64,000 nucleotides of DNA from Polyangium sp. 6x1 (GTDB lineage Bacteria > Myxococcota_A > Polyangia > Polyangiales > Polyangiaceae). Below the pieces are notes generated by a model. That model worked only from the letters and a program-made list of their open reading frames with translations. It did no database searches and was not told the DNA's origin. Position numbers and translations under genes: made by a program. The stretch lies in the NCBI RefSeq assembly GCF_029946515.1, contig NZ_JARZHH010000026.1, positions 1-64,000 on the forward strand. The letters run 5' to 3'. Positions 45,129 through 54,103 of this stretch are shown here, piece by piece. Each line of letters opens with the position of its first letter. Within the stretch, counting starts at the first letter, position 1.

Positions 45129-46496
45129 TCAGCGCAGGAAAAGAGCCCAGATGAGCAGGAGCAGCAGCACCGCGATGACGGCCGACATGCCGATGATCAC
45201 GTAGACGATGCCCGCCTGGGGAGGACGCGCGCGGGTCGCCATGGAAATCGGCGCTGACGGGACGGGCTGCGGGGCCTCCGGCGGGTGGGTCTTCGAGGGA
45301 CCCTGGCCCGAAACCTGGGTGGTCTGGGGAGCCGCATAACGCGCCGAGGGCGGCGGCAAGGGGAGCTGGGCCGCGAACGGCGCGAGGCGCGGCTGCTCGG
45401 GCATCGTGGGCGAGGGCGCGACGGGGCGATCGACGGCCGTCGGCTGCACGGGCGCGAAGCCCGGCGAGGACGGAGATGCCGGCGGCAAGGGCAAGCCGCC
45501 CTGCTCGGGCGCGGTCGGGGCCGCGGAGGCGGCGTTCGGCGAGAGCAACGTGGGGACCGGCACGGGCGGGGGCAGGCCGAGCTTCGGGCCCGTCGTGACC
45601 TTCGCCGTGTCGACCGCGGTCATCGGCCGCGTCTCCTGCGGAGGCAGAGGCCGCGGGGCCGCGGGCTCCGGCGCGTTCGCTGGGGCCTGCGGGATGGTGT
45701 GCGACGCGCGCGGCGCGAGCTCCACGATGCGCACCATCTGCACGGTGATGTTGTCGTGGCCGCCGCGATCGTTCGCGAGGTGGACGAGCTGGTTGCAAGC
45801 GTGCGGGAGCGCGCCGGAGGCGAGGGCCTGGCGCACGGCGCCGAGGATGTCGACGCCGAGGACGAGGTCGGTGAGGCCGTCGCTCGACTGGAGCAAGATG
45901 TCGCCCGGGAACATCTCCATCGGCTCGGGCCGGACCTCGACCTCGACCTCGGCGCGCATGCCGAGGGCGCGCGTGATCTTGTTCGCGTCGGGGTGCCCGA
46001 TGGCCTCGGCCTCCGTGAGCATGCCGGCGTCGATCATGCCCTGCACCATCGAGTGATCGCGGGTGAGCGGGTAGATCTGGCCGGCGCGGATGCAGTAGGC
46101 GCGGCTGTCGCCGACGTGCGCGACGTCGAGGCCGCGATCACCGACGAGCATCGCGACGACGGTCGAGCCAGGCCGCCCGCGGTTCTCGGGCGGCCCGCCG
46201 AGCTGATACACGCGACGCCCGGCCTCCTCGATCGCGGCCTTGAGCGCCGTCGCGGCCGTGGCGCCGGGCGGAGCCTGGTCGATGACCTCGAACATCGTGG
46301 CAATCGCGGTGCGACTCGCCTCCCGGCCTCCGTAGTGCCCGCCCATGCCGTCGCAGAGGACGACGAGGTGGCCGAAGCGCGTCTCGGCGTACCCGCACGA
46401 GTCCTCGTTGACCTGCTTGTTCGGATCACGGCCAGGATCGCTGGCCTGGGCGAACTCGATCCGGACGCGGGTGCCGAGGGCCTGGGGTTGGCTCAT
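45129..46496 (-). CDS. PP2C-family Ser/Thr phosphatase with C-terminal membrane anchor
   Basis: 455 aa. The PP2C domain (~10-255) has the metal-site motifs: VNEDSCGY, VVLCDGMGGHYGG, VAHVGDSRAYCIR, SSDGLTDLV and GGHDNITVQMV. A Pro/Ala-rich disordered linker (~260-420) leads to one C-terminal membrane helix (VYVIIGMSAVIAVLLLLLI). The catalytic domain is cytoplasmic. It removes phosphate from Ser/Thr, opposing the kinase that creates FHA ligands. Flanked by VWA-FHA (52 bp upstream) and FHA-ABC genes. Confidence 0.92.
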   Translation of the reverse strand: MSQPQALGTRVRIEFAQASDPGRDPNKQVNEDSCGYAETRFGHLVVLCDGMGGHYGGREASRTAIATMFEVIDQAPPGATAATALKAAIEEAGRRVYQLGGPPENRGRPGSTVVAMLVGDRGLDVAHVGDSRAYCIRAGQIYPLTRDHSMVQGMIDAGMLTEAEAIGHPDANKITRALGMRAEVEVEVRPEPMEMFPGDILLQSSDGLTDLVLGVDILGAVRQALASGALPHACNQLVHLANDRGGHDNITVQMVRIVELAPRASHTIPQAPANAPEPAAPRPLPPQETRPMTAVDTAKVTTGPKLGLPPPVPVPTLLSPNAASAAPTAPEQGGLPLPPASPSSPGFAPVQPTAVDRPVAPSPTMPEQPRLAPFAAQLPLPPPSARYAAPQTTQVSGQGPSKTHPPEAPQPVPSAPISMATRARPPQAGIVYVIIGMSAVIAVLLLLLIWALFLR

Positions 46497-46547
46497 CGCG
46501 GAAGGGCCGGGGGGTGGAGGCCGGGACGACGGTCGTTCGAGCGTAGA

Positions 46548-48728
46548 CTACTCGAAACGGACGTTGAACTCGATGGGACCGAAGCGAAGCATCGCGCCGG
46601 GCGAGACGGGCGTCCACACGAGCGGCGGGATGCGGTTGCCGTTGATGCTCGTGCCGTTGTTCGAGTTCTCGTCACGCACGAAGAGCTGGCCGTTCTCGAA
46701 CTTGATGACGGCGTGGCTGCCGGAGACGCGCGGCTCGTTCACCACGATCTGGCACGTCGCGGCGTCGCGGCCGACGCGCATCTCGGTGCCGGGGTTGAAC
46801 GTGAAGATGCCGAGCGAGCCGGAGAGCACCGCGCGGTTCGCGGAGCCGCCCACAGGGCCGCCGCCCATCGGAGGAGGACCGTATCCGCCGCCGAAGTCGG
46901 GGCCGGGCATGCCGCCGCCCATGGGCATGGCGGGCGCGTAGCCGCCAGGCATCGGGCCGGGCGAGCCACCCGCGGGACGCGGGGCCGTCGCGGGCGCGGC
47001 GCCGGCGCGGCGCTTGTTGCCACCGCTGCGGAAGATCGAGACGACGAGCAGGACGAGGACGACGCCGCCGAACGTGATGGCGCCGATGAGCAGGAAGGGC
47101 AGCGGCGCCTCTTTCGCCTTCACCGTGATGATCTTGTCGGCGGTGATGGCGCTCGTGCGCTTGGCCTGGTTGTCGTAGACGACGAGGCGCGCGGTCATCT
47201 GCTCGCCCTTGCCGGAGAGGAACTTGTCGGTGTTCGGCACTTCGAACTCGACCATGCTCTCGCCGGCCGTCGTGGCCTTGCCGCGCATGCCTTGCTCGAT
47301 GAGCGTGCGCTGGGCCTTCTTCGCGTCGTCGATGCTGCCGCCCTGGAGCGAAGCAGGAGCGGGCTGGTTCTTCGGGAGCATGTAGAGCTCGGCCCGCTGC
47401 GTGTTGCCGCCCCAGCAGAAGTTGCCGAAGACCTTCACGGTGCCGCCCGGATGAACCGGATCCTTCGCGGCGGCGCGCTCGGTGGCCTCACGGTCGATGT
47501 CGAGCGGCCACTGCGAGGGATCGATGCCGACGGGCACGTTCTGGAACGTCGCGTCGCCGGCGATCAGCGGATCGGTGTTGAGGAACGCGAGGCGGAAGGT
47601 CTGCGTCAAGCTCAGCGCGACACACGAGACGCGCCACTTGACGATGTGCATCTTGTTGAAGCGCGAGCGGACCGCGTTGACGATGTTGGCCGCGCGCGCC
47701 TCCTGCCTGTCGCGGAGGATGCTGTAGAAGCCGCCGATCTCGGTGTTCGCGAGACCTTCCATGAACTCGCGCGAGTTCGCGGTGAACTCCTCGACGAGCT
47801 TGCTCGGGAACCAGATCGAGATGACCGGCACCGGCGTCTTCGGGAGAACCTCGTTGTTCTCCGGGAAGCGGCCCTTCGTGAGGTAGTCCTTGAGCAGGTT
47901 CGAGGCCGCGGCCGTCGAGCTCGGATCGGCGCCGGCCGCGCCGTTCGAGAGCACCACCATGGCCTGGTGCATCGGAACGACGACGTTCGTGCCGACGTTG
48001 CCGAGCTCCTTGAAGCCGTCGGTGGCCGCGGTCTTGATGATGTTGAAGAGCGGGCGCGTGCGGCCCTGCGTGGGGAACGTGTTCTTGACGCTCGAGATCG
48101 TCTGGAGCGCCGTCTGCTTGTTGTTCACCCACTTCGAGTCTTCGACGACGCTCTTGTCGTTGAAGAACATCACGTCGACGATGTCGTTCGGGCCCATCGC
48201 GTTGACGAACGCGGTGGCGACCGACTTCGCCTCGTCGAAGCGCGTGCCCATCGACGACGCGGCGTCGATCAGGATGAGCCACGCGGTGCCGACGCCGGGC
48301 TGGCTCGTGCTGTCGCCCCAGCGCGCCTTCGACTCGAACCGGGCGGCGGTGTCGGAGCCGTCGACGACGACGGTGAGCACCGCGTTCTTCTCCGGGAAGT
48401 CGAACGACGAGTAGAGCGCGTTCGGCTGCTCGAGCGCGTTCGCCACGCAGTCGTTGAACGCGTCGCCGTTCAGCGCCGCGCAGGGCCGCGTCGCGTCCGA
48501 CATGCGCTTGTTCTGGACGAGGTCGATCACGGTCGTGAGCACGGGCGAGCCGTCGACCGTGCTCGTGCGCGGATCGATCCGGAGGATCTTGGCCTCCGGA
48601 GCTGCGAGGGTGGGCGCGGCGGCGAAGAGGATCGCGGCGAGCGCGGCGAGCGCGGGGAGCGCGAACAGGGGAGCCTTGCGCGCCGATCGAGCGACGGCGC
48701 GGGCGGCTCCGTGGGGCAACGGGATCAT
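46548..48728 (-). CDS. Membrane VWA-FHA protein
   Basis: 726 aa from the ATG at 48728, with GGAGG about 7 nt upstream; the longer frame to 48923 lacks a signal and SD. Signal sequence (cleavage near LAA-PE), then a VWA domain (~70-300) facing the periplasm. Its MIDAS is degenerate: LIDAASSMG gives DxAxS instead of DxSxS. A beta-rich domain leads to a membrane helix (~565-585; LLIGAITFGGVVLVLLVV). The cytoplasmic end is a Gly/Pro linker and an FHA domain (MRVGRDAATCQIVV, RVSGSH, SNNGTSINGN). It probably couples phosphothreonine signals to an extracytoplasmic VWA platform. Confidence 0.87.
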   Translation of the reverse strand: MIPLPHGAARAVARSARKAPLFALPALAALAAILFAAAPTLAAPEAKILRIDPRTSTVDGSPVLTTVIDLVQNKRMSDATRPCAALNGDAFNDCVANALEQPNALYSSFDFPEKNAVLTVVVDGSDTAARFESKARWGDSTSQPGVGTAWLILIDAASSMGTRFDEAKSVATAFVNAMGPNDIVDVMFFNDKSVVEDSKWVNNKQTALQTISSVKNTFPTQGRTRPLFNIIKTAATDGFKELGNVGTNVVVPMHQAMVVLSNGAAGADPSSTAAASNLLKDYLTKGRFPENNEVLPKTPVPVISIWFPSKLVEEFTANSREFMEGLANTEIGGFYSILRDRQEARAANIVNAVRSRFNKMHIVKWRVSCVALSLTQTFRLAFLNTDPLIAGDATFQNVPVGIDPSQWPLDIDREATERAAAKDPVHPGGTVKVFGNFCWGGNTQRAELYMLPKNQPAPASLQGGSIDDAKKAQRTLIEQGMRGKATTAGESMVEFEVPNTDKFLSGKGEQMTARLVVYDNQAKRTSAITADKIITVKAKEAPLPFLLIGAITFGGVVLVLLVVSIFRSGGNKRRAGAAPATAPRPAGGSPGPMPGGYAPAMPMGGGMPGPDFGGGYGPPPMGGGPVGGSANRAVLSGSLGIFTFNPGTEMRVGRDAATCQIVVNEPRVSGSHAVIKFENGQLFVRDENSNNGTSINGNRIPPLVWTPVSPGAMLRFGPIEFNVRFE

Positions 48729-48984
48729 GCTTGAGCCTCCAACATTGGGGGTCCTCGGCGGGCCGGCGAAAGCGCGGGGTGACGAGCACCGCCGCGCGCG
48801 CGCGTGGTCCGCGAGCGTGGCCGCCGCGTGCTCTCGTGCGTCGAGGCAGCGAAGCGCGTCCGCCCTGCGCAGTGAGCGCGGGGGACGGCTGCCTCGGGCG
48901 ACGCGAGCGCGCGGGGGCGTCATCTCGTCGAGGAGCTGGGTAGGGTGAAAAGGGCGTTTCGCACGGGGCTTCTCCGCGCGACCC

Positions 48985-50253
48985 CTAGGTCCGAGCGGTC
49001 ACGATGATGGTGATGACGCTGAAGCCGCCGAAGCGGATCTTGTCGCCGTCACGCAGCTCGCGCCTGCCCTTGAAGCCGATGGCTTCCTCGTTGTGGAAGG
49101 TGCCGTTCGTCGAGCCGAGATCACTCAGGATGAACCTCCCACCTTCACAGTCGACCGACGCGTGATGCGTGGACGTCGTGCCGTGCGCGATCTCCACGTC
49201 GACCTTCTGACCCGTGTCCGCACGGCCGACCGAGTTCTTGCCCTGCCAGAGCGGCCAGAACTTGCCGAGCGGATCGTCCTGGTAGCTCACCAGGAAGCCT
49301 GCGAGCGCGCGGCGGCCGTCGGGGCTCGGCGCGGCTGCTTGCCGACCGGGCATCGGCGGCGCATTCGCCGGCACCGCGGTCGCGGCGTTTCCACGACCCG
49401 GCGCCCGCGGTGCCTCGAAGCCACCTTCCGGCTTCGGAGGCGGCCCGTACCCCTCGGGTTTGTCCGCCATCGGCGGCTGGCCGAACGACCGGGCGCCAGG
49501 AGGCGGGGGATACCCACCGGGCGCGGGCTCCGGAGGCGGACCATAGCCGGGCGGCCCGGGCGGCGGACCAAAGCCAGGCGGCGCAGGCGGCGGACCAAAG
49601 GCAGCAGGCGGCGGCGGGCCGAAGCCACCCGGGGCCGGCGGCGGGCCAAAACCCGCGGGCGGCGGCGGCGGCTCGAGGGGCGTACCGAAGCCCGGAGGCG
49701 GCGGCGGCGGACCGAATCCAGGCGGCGCGGGCGGCGGACCAAACGCAGCCGGCGGCTCCGGAGGCGGGCCGAACCCAGGCGGCGCGGGCGGCGGGCCGAA
49801 ACCCGCGGGCGGCGACGGCGGCTCGGGGGGCGGCCCGAATCCAGGCGGCGCAGGCGGCGGCCCGAATCCACCACCACCTGGCCCAGGCGGAGGCCCGAAC
49901 GCGGGGGGCGGCGGAGGCGGCCCGAATCCACCCGGCGCGGGAGGCGCGCCGAACGCGGGAGGCGGCGGAGGCCCGAACGCGCTGGGGTTTGCCGTGGGCG
50001 AGGGGGGCGGCCCGAAGCCGCCTCCGAAGCCGGGCGGAGCTGGCGGTGGGGGTCCGAAGCCCGGCGGCTCGGGAGGCGGCCCAAAGCCCGGCGGCGGGCC
50101 CGGCGGAGGCCCGAAGCCCGGCGGTTGCCCGAAGGCGGGAGGGGGCGGAGGAGGACCGAAGGCGCCGGGCCCCGGGGGCCCGAGCGGAGAGGCACAGATC
50201 GCGCAGAACTTGTCGGCGGGTGTGGCAGGCGCGCCGCAACGCGGGCAGTTCAT
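48985..50253 (-). CDS. Zinc-ribbon / proline-glycine repeat / FHA protein
   Basis: 422 aa from the ATG at 50253, with AGAAGGA 6 nt upstream. The N-terminus is a zinc ribbon (MNCPRCGAP...FCAIC). Residues ~25-290 are a disordered repeat of GFGPPP/PPAPPGFG units. The C-terminal ~110 residues are an FHA domain (NSVGRADTGQKVDVEI, TTSTHH, GSTNGTFHN). It is soluble and cytoplasmic. The repeat arm may phase-separate or act as a scaffold; that is inference. First gene of the minus-strand FHA run; 376 bp separate it from rplS downstream of the rplS terminator. Confidence 0.88.
   Translation of the reverse strand: MNCPRCGAPATPADKFCAICASPLGPPGPGAFGPPPPPPAFGQPPGFGPPPGPPPGFGPPPEPPGFGPPPPAPPGFGGGFGPPPSPTANPSAFGPPPPPAFGAPPAPGGFGPPPPPPAFGPPPGPGGGGFGPPPAPPGFGPPPEPPSPPAGFGPPPAPPGFGPPPEPPAAFGPPPAPPGFGPPPPPPGFGTPLEPPPPPAGFGPPPAPGGFGPPPPAAFGPPPAPPGFGPPPGPPGYGPPPEPAPGGYPPPPGARSFGQPPMADKPEGYGPPPKPEGGFEAPRAPGRGNAATAVPANAPPMPGRQAAAPSPDGRRALAGFLVSYQDDPLGKFWPLWQGKNSVGRADTGQKVDVEIAHGTTSTHHASVDCEGGRFILSDLGSTNGTFHNEEAIGFKGRRELRDGDKIRFGGFSVITIIVTART
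49430..50195 (-). repeat. Low-complexity coding repeat (Pro-Gly-Phe-rich)
   Basis: Dense imperfect repeats of about 18-36 bp encode GFGPPP and PPAPPGFG units within the FHA protein. The units vary in length and spacing, so this stretch should be prone to slippage and length variation between strains. Confidence 0.9.
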
Positions 50254-50524
50254 AGTGTCCTTCTCGTGTTGACGGACCAAAGACCTCGTCCGCCTCGGCG
50301 GCAGCATACCGTGGGGGCCGGACCGAGGATCAAAAAGAAGTGCTCTTTCACTCGTCGAGGGTGGACGAGGCACTTCGGATCACGACGCACCGCAGCACGT
50401 CGAAGGGGCCGCGCGCGGGATTTCGGAGCGACGGAGGACCACCGCGGGCGCGTGGTCGGGCGCGCGGTGAAGGAAGAAAGGGCCCGCGCGGCAGGCGGGG
50501 AGGGGGGCGCGTGACCGGCCGAAA

Positions 50525-50570
50525 CACGAAAGGGTGTCCTGGGCTGGATGAGCCCTGGACACCCTTCGTG
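50525..50570 (-). terminator. Terminator-like hairpin of rplS
   Basis: CACGAAAGGGTGTCCTGGGC (from 50525) pairs with GCCCTGGACACCCTTCGTG (50552-50570) in a stem of about 18-19 bp with a single mismatch/bulge and a short loop. It lies 61 bp after the rplS stop. On the minus strand only GTTTC follows, so termination could be partial or factor-dependent. The interval 50254-50524 between it and the FHA gene start shows no gene. Confidence 0.75.
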
Positions 50571-50630
50571 ATGCGTTCGACGAGAGCGGGAGAGAGCGGA
50601 GGCGAAAGGCCCCGGGTGGGGCCTTCCGGA

Positions 50631-50987
50631 TCAGCCGTCCTTGGCGTCGCGCACGCGGGCGGCCTTGCCGGCCAGCGAGCGGAGGTAGAACAGGCGCGAG
50701 CGACGAACGATGCCGCGCGAGACCACCTCGATCTTGTCGATACGGGGGCTGTGCGTCGGGAAGATACGCTCCACGCCCACGTTGAAGCTCACCTTGCGGA
50801 CCGTGAACGTGCTGCGCGCACCGGCCCGATGTTGCTTCAGAACGACGCCCTGGAAGACCTGGATACGCTCCTTCTCGCCCTCGACGATGCGGTAGTGGAC
50901 CCGGACGGTGTCGCCGACCCGGAACTCCGGGAGCCCCTCGCGGAGCTGCGGGGTTTCGATCTTCGCAAGTACGTTCGAGGTGAGCAT
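50631..50987 (-). CDS. rplS: 50S ribosomal protein L19
   Basis: 118 aa, the usual length. Recognised by [53 protein letters not shown] and [21 protein letters not shown] component of the large subunit at the 30S-50S interface. It usually follows rpsP-rimM-trmD, but here sits after jag and alone, with its own strong promoter and terminator, so it appears to be a single-gene transcript. Confidence 0.97.
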   Translation of the reverse strand: MLTSNVLAKIETPQLREGLPEFRVGDTVRVHYRIVEGEKERIQVFQGVVLKQHRAGARSTFTVRKVSFNVGVERIFPTHSPRIDKIEVVSRGIVRRSRLFYLRSLAGKAARVRDAKDG

Positions 50988-51067
50988 GTCGCGGTCCTTC
51001 GACTGGGGATGGTCCCGGCTGTTGGGGCAAACGGCTCCACGCCTGCCGGAGACGACGAGGGAGCGGC

Positions 51068-51095
51068 ATTATGCATACCGTCCCCACGCTGTCAA
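51068..51095 (-). promoter_or_regulatory. Strong sigma-70 promoter of rplS
   Basis: On the minus strand a perfect -35 TTGACA (51095-51090) is followed after 16 nt by CATAAT (51073-51068), a 5/6 match to the -10. Transcription would begin around 51060, giving a leader of about 70 nt before the rplS start at 50987. This is among the best consensus promoters in the window. Confidence 0.82.
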
Positions 51096-51170
51096 CCGAT
51101 CATGGAGCGTGTGGATGCGGTGGATCGCGGGGACGATGAACCCACCGCCCCGCACGATCTCTTCAGGCGA

Positions 51171-51770
51171 CTAACGACGAACGGGGATGATCTGCACGCG
51201 GCGCGCGTCGCCCTCGCCGTCGCTCTTCGTGACGACGCCGGGGAACTTCGCGAGCGCGAGGTGCACGACGCGGCGATCCTGCGGGTTCATCGGTTCGAAC
51301 GTGATGATCTTTCCCTCCTCGACGGCCTGCTTGCCGAGGCGACGGGCCATCGAGGTGAGCGTCTCCTCGCGGCGCGCGCGGTAGCCCTCGGCGTCGATGA
51401 TCACGTGGCGGCGCTGCTTGCCGGGCCGGTTGATCACGCGGTTGGCGAGGAACTGCAGCGCGGCGAGCGTCTGGCCCTTCTTGCCGATGATGCGGCCGGC
51501 GTCCCTGCCCTCGATCTCCAGCCGGATCTCCTCGGGCGGATCTTCCGGCTCGTTCTCGAGCAGGTCCACGGTGCAGTCCATGCCCATCGCGGCGAGCGTA
51601 TCGATGACGAAGTCGAGCGCTTGATCGGCGCGACCATCCTCCTCGAACGGGGCTTTCGCCTCGGCGGCGCGCTCGTCGCGCTCGTCGTCGTCGTGCCGGG
51701 TGCCTTCGGCGTTCACGCTGGTCTTCCCGGGAGCTCCATTATCCACGGACACGTGCCTTTCCCTTTCCAA
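51171..51770 (-). CDS. jag: Jag (KhpB-like) KH-R3H RNA-binding protein
   Basis: 199 aa. An acidic, disordered N-terminus (~1-45) is followed by a short jag-type segment, a KH domain (~85-135) with GRIIGKKGQTLAALQFL, and an R3H domain (~140-199) with MNPQDRRVVHLALAKF. It binds RNA; in other bacteria it pairs with KhpA and is linked to cell division and membrane protein biogenesis. Its start overlaps the end of yidC by 32 nt, so the two are translationally coupled, as is usual for this pair. Confidence 0.94.
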   Translation of the reverse strand: MERERHVSVDNGAPGKTSVNAEGTRHDDDERDERAAEAKAPFEEDGRADQALDFVIDTLAAMGMDCTVDLLENEPEDPPEEIRLEIEGRDAGRIIGKKGQTLAALQFLANRVINRPGKQRRHVIIDAEGYRARREETLTSMARRLGKQAVEEGKIITFEPMNPQDRRVVHLALAKFPGVVTKSDGEGDARRVQIIPVRR

Positions 51771-53508
51771 GAGCAGGCGCCGACTTGGTTTCGTCGCCCG
51801 AAGATTTCGCTGGCTTCTCGCGCACCTCGATGCCGGCGGAGCCCTGCGTCTTGCGGCTCAGGTAGCGCTCGACCGCGACCTGCTGGGCGATGCCGAGCCA
51901 CGTGTTGGTCAGCATGTACACGCCGAGGCCTGCGGGCAGGTAGAGCATCATCACCACGAAGATGCCCGGCAGCATGTACTGCATCATCTTCTGCTGCATC
52001 GGGTCGCCCTGCGGCGGCATGAGCCTCTGCTGGAAGAAGCTCGACGCGCCGAGGATCGCGGGGATCACGAAGTATTCGCCCCTGTCCGAGAGGTCCGGGA
52101 TGATCCGGGCCGACAGGAAGGGCACGTGGTAGAGTTCGACCGCCGTCTGCAGGGCCTGGTAGAGCGCGAACCACACGGGCATCTGAAGCAGCACCGGGAT
52201 GCAGCCGAGCACCGGGTTCGTCACGCCGTGCTTGCGCCAGAGCTCCTGGAGCGCGAGGCCGCGCTGCGCGGGGTCGTCCTTGTAGCGAGTGTTGAGCTCG
52301 TCCATCTCCGGCTTGAGCCGGCGCATCGCCGCGCTGCTCTTGATCTGCGAGATGCTGAGCGGGAAGAGCAGCATGCGCACGGTGATCGTGAGCAGCGCGA
52401 TCGCGAAGCCCCAGCTCCCCACGGCCTTGTGGAGGACCTTCAGGTAGCCGACGAGGACCTTCGCGATCGGCGAGAACGTGCCGAGATCGATCGTCTCGGT
52501 GATGCCGGGACCAACGGCCGCGAGCACCTCGCGCTCCTTCGGGCCGTTGAAGCTCAGGACCTTGTACGTCTGCGTCGCCTGCGGCGCGAGCTCGACCTCG
52601 GGGTACGCGAGGCGCGCGCGGTAGACGTGGCCGTGCGTGTCCTTGTCCTTCTCGCGATCGGCTGCGCTGTACTTGGCGCGGTTCCAGTCCTCTTCGATCT
52701 GGGTCTCGGCGAACGCCGTCGGGCCCTCGACCGGGATCGCGGCCTTCGTGAAGTAGACGCTGCTGACGGCGACCCACTTCGCGGCGCCGGGGCTACGGCG
52801 CCAGAGCTCGTTCGTGAACTCCTTGTCCTTGAAGTCCTTCGGCTCGAACGCGTCGACGTGCAGGCGGTCGACCTTCTCCGTCGTCGTCGCGACGACGTCC
52901 GTCATGTGCTCCGAGATGCGGCCGAGGCTGCCCTTGGTCTCCTCGGTCGTGCGCCACGAGGTCTGCTCCACCGTGAGCCTGTGCTTGAGCGGCTCGGCGG
53001 ACAGGTTCTTCACGTCGAGCGTCATTTCGAGCTCGAAGGGTTTGCCCGTCTCGCGCACGACCTTCGTGATCTTCGAGCTCGCGTCCTCGTAGACGAACGT
53101 GCACGACTTGCCGTCCTGCGCCGCGAGCGTCCAGTCGAGGTTGTCGTAGGGCGTCTGCTGCTTCGCGACCCCGGGCAAACGCAGGTCCGTTCGCAGGGGC
53201 TGGCGCCACTCCTGCGAGGTCGTCACGAGATCGATCGGCTTGCCGCCCTTCGAGTACTTGCCTTCGTCCGTGAGCCGAAGGTGGCGCAGCGAGCCGCCGC
53301 GCGAAGACAGCTCCGCCTCGAAGCGCGGACCGTTGATCGTGCAAATCTGCTCGGGTTGACGCTTGTCGTCCGGCAGTCGGTCGGCGTCGTAGAACGTGTT
53401 CGGCTGGACGTCTTCGTGGCCCTTGCCGAACAGGTTGCCGCCGAACTGCCAGAACAGGATGGCAGCGATGCCGATGAGCACCCACTGAACGATTTTGCCG
53501 CGTTCCAT
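51739..53508 (-). CDS. yidC: Membrane protein insertase YidC
   Basis: 589 aa from the ATG at 53508, giving TM1 (VQWVLIGIAAILFW). A large periplasmic domain (~60-360) is the Gram-negative type. The conserved core with five further membrane segments starts near 370: GFAIALLTITVRMLLFPL, LGCIPVLLQMPVWFALYQAL, and a C-terminal YLPAGLGVYMLTNTWLGIAQQ. The hydrophilic-groove Arg lies in TVRMLLF. It inserts proteins into the inner membrane with or without SecYEG. Middle gene of the rpmH-rnpA-yidD-yidC-jag cluster. Confidence 0.97.
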   Translation of the reverse strand: MERGKIVQWVLIGIAAILFWQFGGNLFGKGHEDVQPNTFYDADRLPDDKRQPEQICTINGPRFEAELSSRGGSLRHLRLTDEGKYSKGGKPIDLVTTSQEWRQPLRTDLRLPGVAKQQTPYDNLDWTLAAQDGKSCTFVYEDASSKITKVVRETGKPFELEMTLDVKNLSAEPLKHRLTVEQTSWRTTEETKGSLGRISEHMTDVVATTTEKVDRLHVDAFEPKDFKDKEFTNELWRRSPGAAKWVAVSSVYFTKAAIPVEGPTAFAETQIEEDWNRAKYSAADREKDKDTHGHVYRARLAYPEVELAPQATQTYKVLSFNGPKEREVLAAVGPGITETIDLGTFSPIAKVLVGYLKVLHKAVGSWGFAIALLTITVRMLLFPLSISQIKSSAAMRRLKPEMDELNTRYKDDPAQRGLALQELWRKHGVTNPVLGCIPVLLQMPVWFALYQALQTAVELYHVPFLSARIIPDLSDRGEYFVIPAILGASSFFQQRLMPPQGDPMQQKMMQYMLPGIFVVMMLYLPAGLGVYMLTNTWLGIAQQVAVERYLSRKTQGSAGIEVREKPAKSSGDETKSAPALGKGKARVRG

Positions 53509-53620
53509 GAAATCCTTCGGCAATCTCCTTGCCGTCAAACCCTACTGATCCTTGCCCCGCCCCGTGGCCGCGTGATCCCCCCGGACGGGTTCGCTCGCCT
53601 GGCGAGCATGCGAGAGGAAC

Positions 53621-53980
53621 CTAGCCAGCCTCATGGACCGCGCCACTGCTCCACGACGAAACTCGAGCGTGCTGGGAAGAAAGGTTCGTACCTTCCACCC
53701 TCTGATCCGGGCCGTGCCGCGCGGGCTCCTCCGTGCGCGTGCGACCGATCCGTGGAGGCGGCGGAGGATCGTAGCCGCCCGGATGGAACGGGTGGCACTT
53801 ACACAGGCGCTTCACTGAAAGCAAGCTCCCGCGCAGCGCTCCATGACCGGCAATGCACGCGGCGGCGTACCGCGAGCACGACGGTTCGAACCGACAGACA
53901 GGGCCGAAGAGCGCGAGCAGCACCTTCGAGAGCGTCAGCTGGTAGACGCGGATCAGCAGGAGGAGGAGCTTGGCCAGCAT
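53621..53980 (-). CDS. yidD: Membrane protein insertion efficiency factor YidD
   Basis: 119 aa. The first ~75 residues are the full YidD domain: LIRVYQLTLSK, CRFEPSCSRYAAACIAGHGA and VKRLCKCHPFHPGGYDPPP. The final ~40 residues are an extra polar tail not seen in short YidD proteins. The amphipathic N-terminal helix attaches to the inner membrane, where YidD aids YidC-dependent insertion. It lies between rnpA (123 bp upstream) and yidC (112 bp downstream). Confidence 0.93.
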   Translation of the reverse strand: MLAKLLLLLIRVYQLTLSKVLLALFGPVCRFEPSCSRYAAACIAGHGALRGSLLSVKRLCKCHPFHPGGYDPPPPPRIGRTRTEEPARHGPDQRVEGTNLSSQHARVSSWSSGAVHEAG

Positions 53981-54103
53981 GATGCAGGGCGGGGCGGGCG
54001 ACGCTGGAGAGCGCGAGGTGTGGCGAGGCAGGACGCGTCGGCCGCGGCTCCCATCACGAGATCGCGAGGCGAAGCTTGGGGGCCCGCGTTCCTGCTTGCA
54101 AGC

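Noticed and set aside
41783-45154. A 1123-codon plus-strand open frame opposite the FHA-ABC transporter
   Set aside because: Composition is dominated by Arg, Glu, Asp and Ala as expected from antisense of a GC-rich gene; no recognisable domain.
45285-48734. A 1149-codon plus-strand open frame opposite PP2C and VWA-FHA genes
   Set aside because: Shadow of the minus-strand genes, which have strong motifs and SD sites.
49430-50195. Possible CRISPR or tandem-repeat array
   Set aside because: Repeats are in frame, irregular in spacing and code for Pro/Gly/Phe units in an FHA protein; no spacer-repeat structure.
51739-51747. DnaA-box-like TTATCCACG near yidC/jag, considered as part of oriC
   Set aside because: A single near-match inside the coding overlap, with no cluster of boxes or AT-rich unwinding region nearby.
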